The notes under the pieces: generated by a model
What the model saw: the letters and a program-made list of their open reading frames with translations, nothing else
Told to the model about the DNA's origin: nothing
Databases searched by the model: none
Translations under genes and position numbers: made by a program
Part shown: positions 61,401 to 64,000 of the stretch, in pieces
Numbering within the stretch: position 1 is the stretch's first letter
Layout: every line of letters begins with the position of its first letter
Source: Chionis minor
Lineage: Eukaryota; Chordata; Aves; Charadriiformes; Chionididae
Direction of reading: 5' to 3'
Assembly: GCA_013398295.1 (NCBI GenBank)
Contig: VZSF01000644.1
Location: forward strand, 1-64,000
DNA length: 64,000 nucleotides

Positions 61401-63979
61401 TTTGGCATTTCTGAGCTGAAGGCAGCTTGGAGCAATTGTCACTAAAAGAAAGTAATTTTGACGTCTTCTGATTTAAGTTTCATTGAATATTTACTTCAGG
61501 TATTAATACCTTTTCTGCTGGTCCCAAGTTCAACTTTTTTTTTTCCCCCTGCTGTGTACGTTTGATTAAATGTATATTTGCAAGTTATCAAAGAGGAACT
61601 AAAGTCGGGCTTTATTTGTTTATGTCTTTGCTTATGTCGGTCGGTTTTGCACAGAATACAAAAGAGGCTGCAGAGGGCCTTGGATAAAAGCTGTTGTTCT
61701 TCATACACTGCTCGTGTACGCTATTTTTAGTGTAGTATTTTGTTTTGCCTAATAATTTATTGCTCTGCCTCTTGACTCACAAGTCACCTGATTTTAGAAC
61801 ATGCAAACGTAGAGGTTGGATCCTCCGCTGTTCTCTGAGCTGCTGGTTTATCTTGAGGAGCAGGATGCTGCTGCTGCTGGTGAGATTGGGTTGGAAGTGG
61901 TCGTGGGGGGGTGAGCCCTGTCCCTTCGGTTCTCTGGAAAGTATGTTCTAAGAATACTCAGTACAGGGTGTTACAAAACACACGTGCAACCAATAAACGC
62001 GGAGAGGAGGCCAGGGATGACGGGTGAGTCGAGGTCAGCGCTGCGCAGGGAGACTTTTGCCTGCTGGCCCTCACCGTGCCTGTCTTCACTCTGTGCCAGC
62101 AACGGCACTGTCATCCGTGAACTCGCTTCTTCCCTTGAGAAGGGAGAATTGAACAGACATGTTGTGAATACACCGTTATTATTCTTGCTGTAGTAGTGTT
62201 AGCAGTGTTAATTTTGGCACTTCGGACGAGTGTGTTGCATCTAGGATTGTCGTGAAGTTGTTTTGCTCCACGAGGTGCCCAGTGACTGGATGTTCCTGGT
62301 AGCCTTCAAAGCTGCAGTGCAAGCCTGGCAGGATGGTCGAATGAAGGGCAGAGGGAAAGCAGACACTTAAATTTTGGAAGCAAACAAGTATGTTACTTGA
62401 AATTTCAGCGTTCAAGTGGGCCCCGTTTTAAAAAAGGTACTTTCCAAGATGTGTGCATGTGTGGAGGGAAAACCTAACAAGGTCTGAATACTCCGGAGTT
62501 TCATTAGTCTGGCTATTTTTTAAAAATCTTAAAGTAAATCTGAACTATAACAAGATAAATGTCACTCAGCTAGGTCCTGGCAATTCTTCACATTGTGCGA
62601 AAACAAAGTGGAACAAAACCTGCATCCGGCAAACTGTTCAGTACTTGCACAGATTAAATAGGTCTAGGCACGTAAAATGATTATTCTGATGGTTTAGATT
62701 GAACTAAAAGTTCATTACTGCCCAGGCAGTTGCAGATTCTTAATTCCTGGCCCGTGAGGTCTTTTCAGCCGTGTAGAAAACTGTACAGGCTGTCGTCTTC
62801 TCTAGTATTTAAAAATAAACCAAATTAACTTTCACCTATCTGGGTCTCAGGTTAACTGAAACAGGGATATCAGCTGACCAGGGTAACAGTGCTGACATTC
62901 TCAGGACTTTCTTTTCATTCATAACATTATAGTTTCTAGAGGTTCCTCTGAGACAACAGAATATTTGAAATTGAGTGTTGTGTGCCCTTGAGGGAGAGAG
63001 GTTGCTTTCTGGGTGGATGCAGGGCTTACCGCTGCGTGGGTGAGTTGCTGATAGCACCAGTTTTCCACTCGTACCAAATTTGTAATGCTAGTAACGAAAG
63101 TAAAAATTTTGAAAACATTGACACATCTAGATGACGATCAAAATTCTTGTCCCTGAAGAAATGACATACTAATCATGCATGTGGGAGGCCTCAGTTAGTT
63201 CTTCTTTTTTTAAGTCTTTTAATAGAGTAGACGACTTCCACCAGAATGTGGATTAGGTTATAGATGGGTTTTCTTCCCAAGCCATCTAGACTTCTCCCCA
63301 CCCCCATCCCACAGCCTTCTCTGGCTTAGTGTTGTTTTGGGGGTTTTTTTGTTACCACAGTAAAACTGAGAAATTGCAATATGTGTTAAAATTGATACTG
63401 ATAGGTAGCTTTGAGGAGATTTTCAACATAAAAGAGGTTCCTCAGTAGTCTTTACGAACAGTCATCTTGTATCTTTCTGTACATTGAAAAAAGATACTTT
63501 TCAAGAGATTAAAAGCAGGAAGGAATTACCAGGGATGTCTGATTTGTGTTTAAATTAGCTTATTGAAGTCAGCAGTTCCCGACTTCACGGTCTGAAGATC
63601 ATGGCTATCAAAAACCATTGGTTGGGCTTGTTGGCACCTGATGGTGGCGTGAAGGTGAGAGCATTTGGCTACTGGTTGTTGAAAGTTTTCGGGCTGCGTG
63701 GAAGACTGAGTGATTTAGTACTTGGAAAACTTCACTTGCTTTGACAGCAGTCCTGTGTCGGAGGCTGAGTGCTTAGTGACAGGTTTCCGTAGTGTGCGAT
63801 CCCGTAACTCAACATGGTAGGTTTTTCAGGGTTTTCCCTGGCTCCAGTGGCTGGGGCATCATCCTTGCTGATTCCACCCAAAAATGAGTCAGTGCTTTCA
63901 CATTGCACTTTTCAAATTTATTCTGGTTTATTTTCAAGACATCTGACTACAGTCTGAGGCACATGGCACATGATGTAAC
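58448..63979 (+). other. ATOSA intron, mixed segment
   Basis: No exon or repeat family recognised. A minus-strand open frame of 127 codons without ATG (60735-61118) is noted among the findings. A (TTTG)n run lies at 60333-60361. Confidence 0.45.
60333..60361 (+). repeat. (TTTG)n simple repeat
   Basis: About seven units of GTTT/TTTG. Confidence 0.92.
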
Positions 63980-64000
63980 CATTCTTTTTCTTGCAGTGAT

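Larger units (their letters stand above)
42139..64000 (+). other. ATOSA: ATOSA intron 1 (continues beyond window)
   Basis: From the donor at 42139 to the window end I find no exon that continues MKPER into the expected Asp-Thr-Leu-Asp start of ATOSA. The stretch is mostly AT-rich intronic sequence with simple repeats, two CR1 fragments and an internal CpG island. The last bases (63980-63996) form an acceptor-like TTTTTCTTGCAG, but the four following bases do not fit the expected codon. Confidence 0.6.

Noticed and set aside
63980..64000. Acceptor-like TTTTTCTTGCAG at the window end as ATOSA exon 2
   Set aside because: The following bases TGAT do not complete the expected Asp-Thr codons. It may be an untranslated or alternative exon, but this cannot be judged from four bases.

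Overview
The window looks like avian nuclear DNA. It carries several CR1 LINE fragments and solo LTRs that begin TGTCCTGG and have 5-bp target duplications, it has GC-rich CpG islands interrupted by assembly gaps, and its one clearly recognisable exon is the last exon of ONECUT1 (HNF6), followed about 33 kb downstream on the same strand by what appears to be the first exon of ATOSA (FAM214A). The same order and orientation, ONECUT1 upstream of ATOSA, is known from human 15q21, so synteny supports both calls.

Layout. 1-8992 is the 3' part of the ONECUT1 intron. It holds a TAAT-rich block near the start, one complete solo LTR (5538-6219) and one truncated relative (4124-4627) that stops at a single N. 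8993-9285 is the terminal ONECUT1 coding exon, with the divergent homeodomain and C-terminal tail. From 9286 to about 17 kb lies a long candidate 3'UTR with ten miR-9 seed matches, a let-7 and a miR-124 match, three Pumilio-type elements, several poly(A) signals and some old repeats. GC-rich islands lie at 12.8, 15, 17 and 18.3-19.5 kb; the last has an octamer/CCAAT/AT-box promoter-like module and two minisatellites.

19.5-40.9 kb is mostly intergenic. It contains a minus-strand solo LTR (26404-27049), a minus-strand CR1 tail (31203-31930), older MIR-like and sauropsid-type repeat remnants, and one open reading frame of 227 codons (34513-35196). Its first-position base use is strongly coding-like and it is flanked by plausible splice signals. 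I do not recognise it, and it is the best candidate here for an undescribed gene.

40.9-42.5 kb is a CpG-island promoter with a 348-nt assembly gap. It leads into a short first coding exon (MKPER, then a splice donor) assigned to ATOSA. The rest of the window is ATOSA intron 1, with two more CR1 fragments, a second CpG island at 53.9-54.6 kb that could be an alternative promoter, and simple repeats. The next ATOSA coding exon is not found in the window.

No tRNA, rRNA, CRISPR or prokaryotic feature was seen. Most long open frames here lie in GC-rich islands or CR1 and are not genes.
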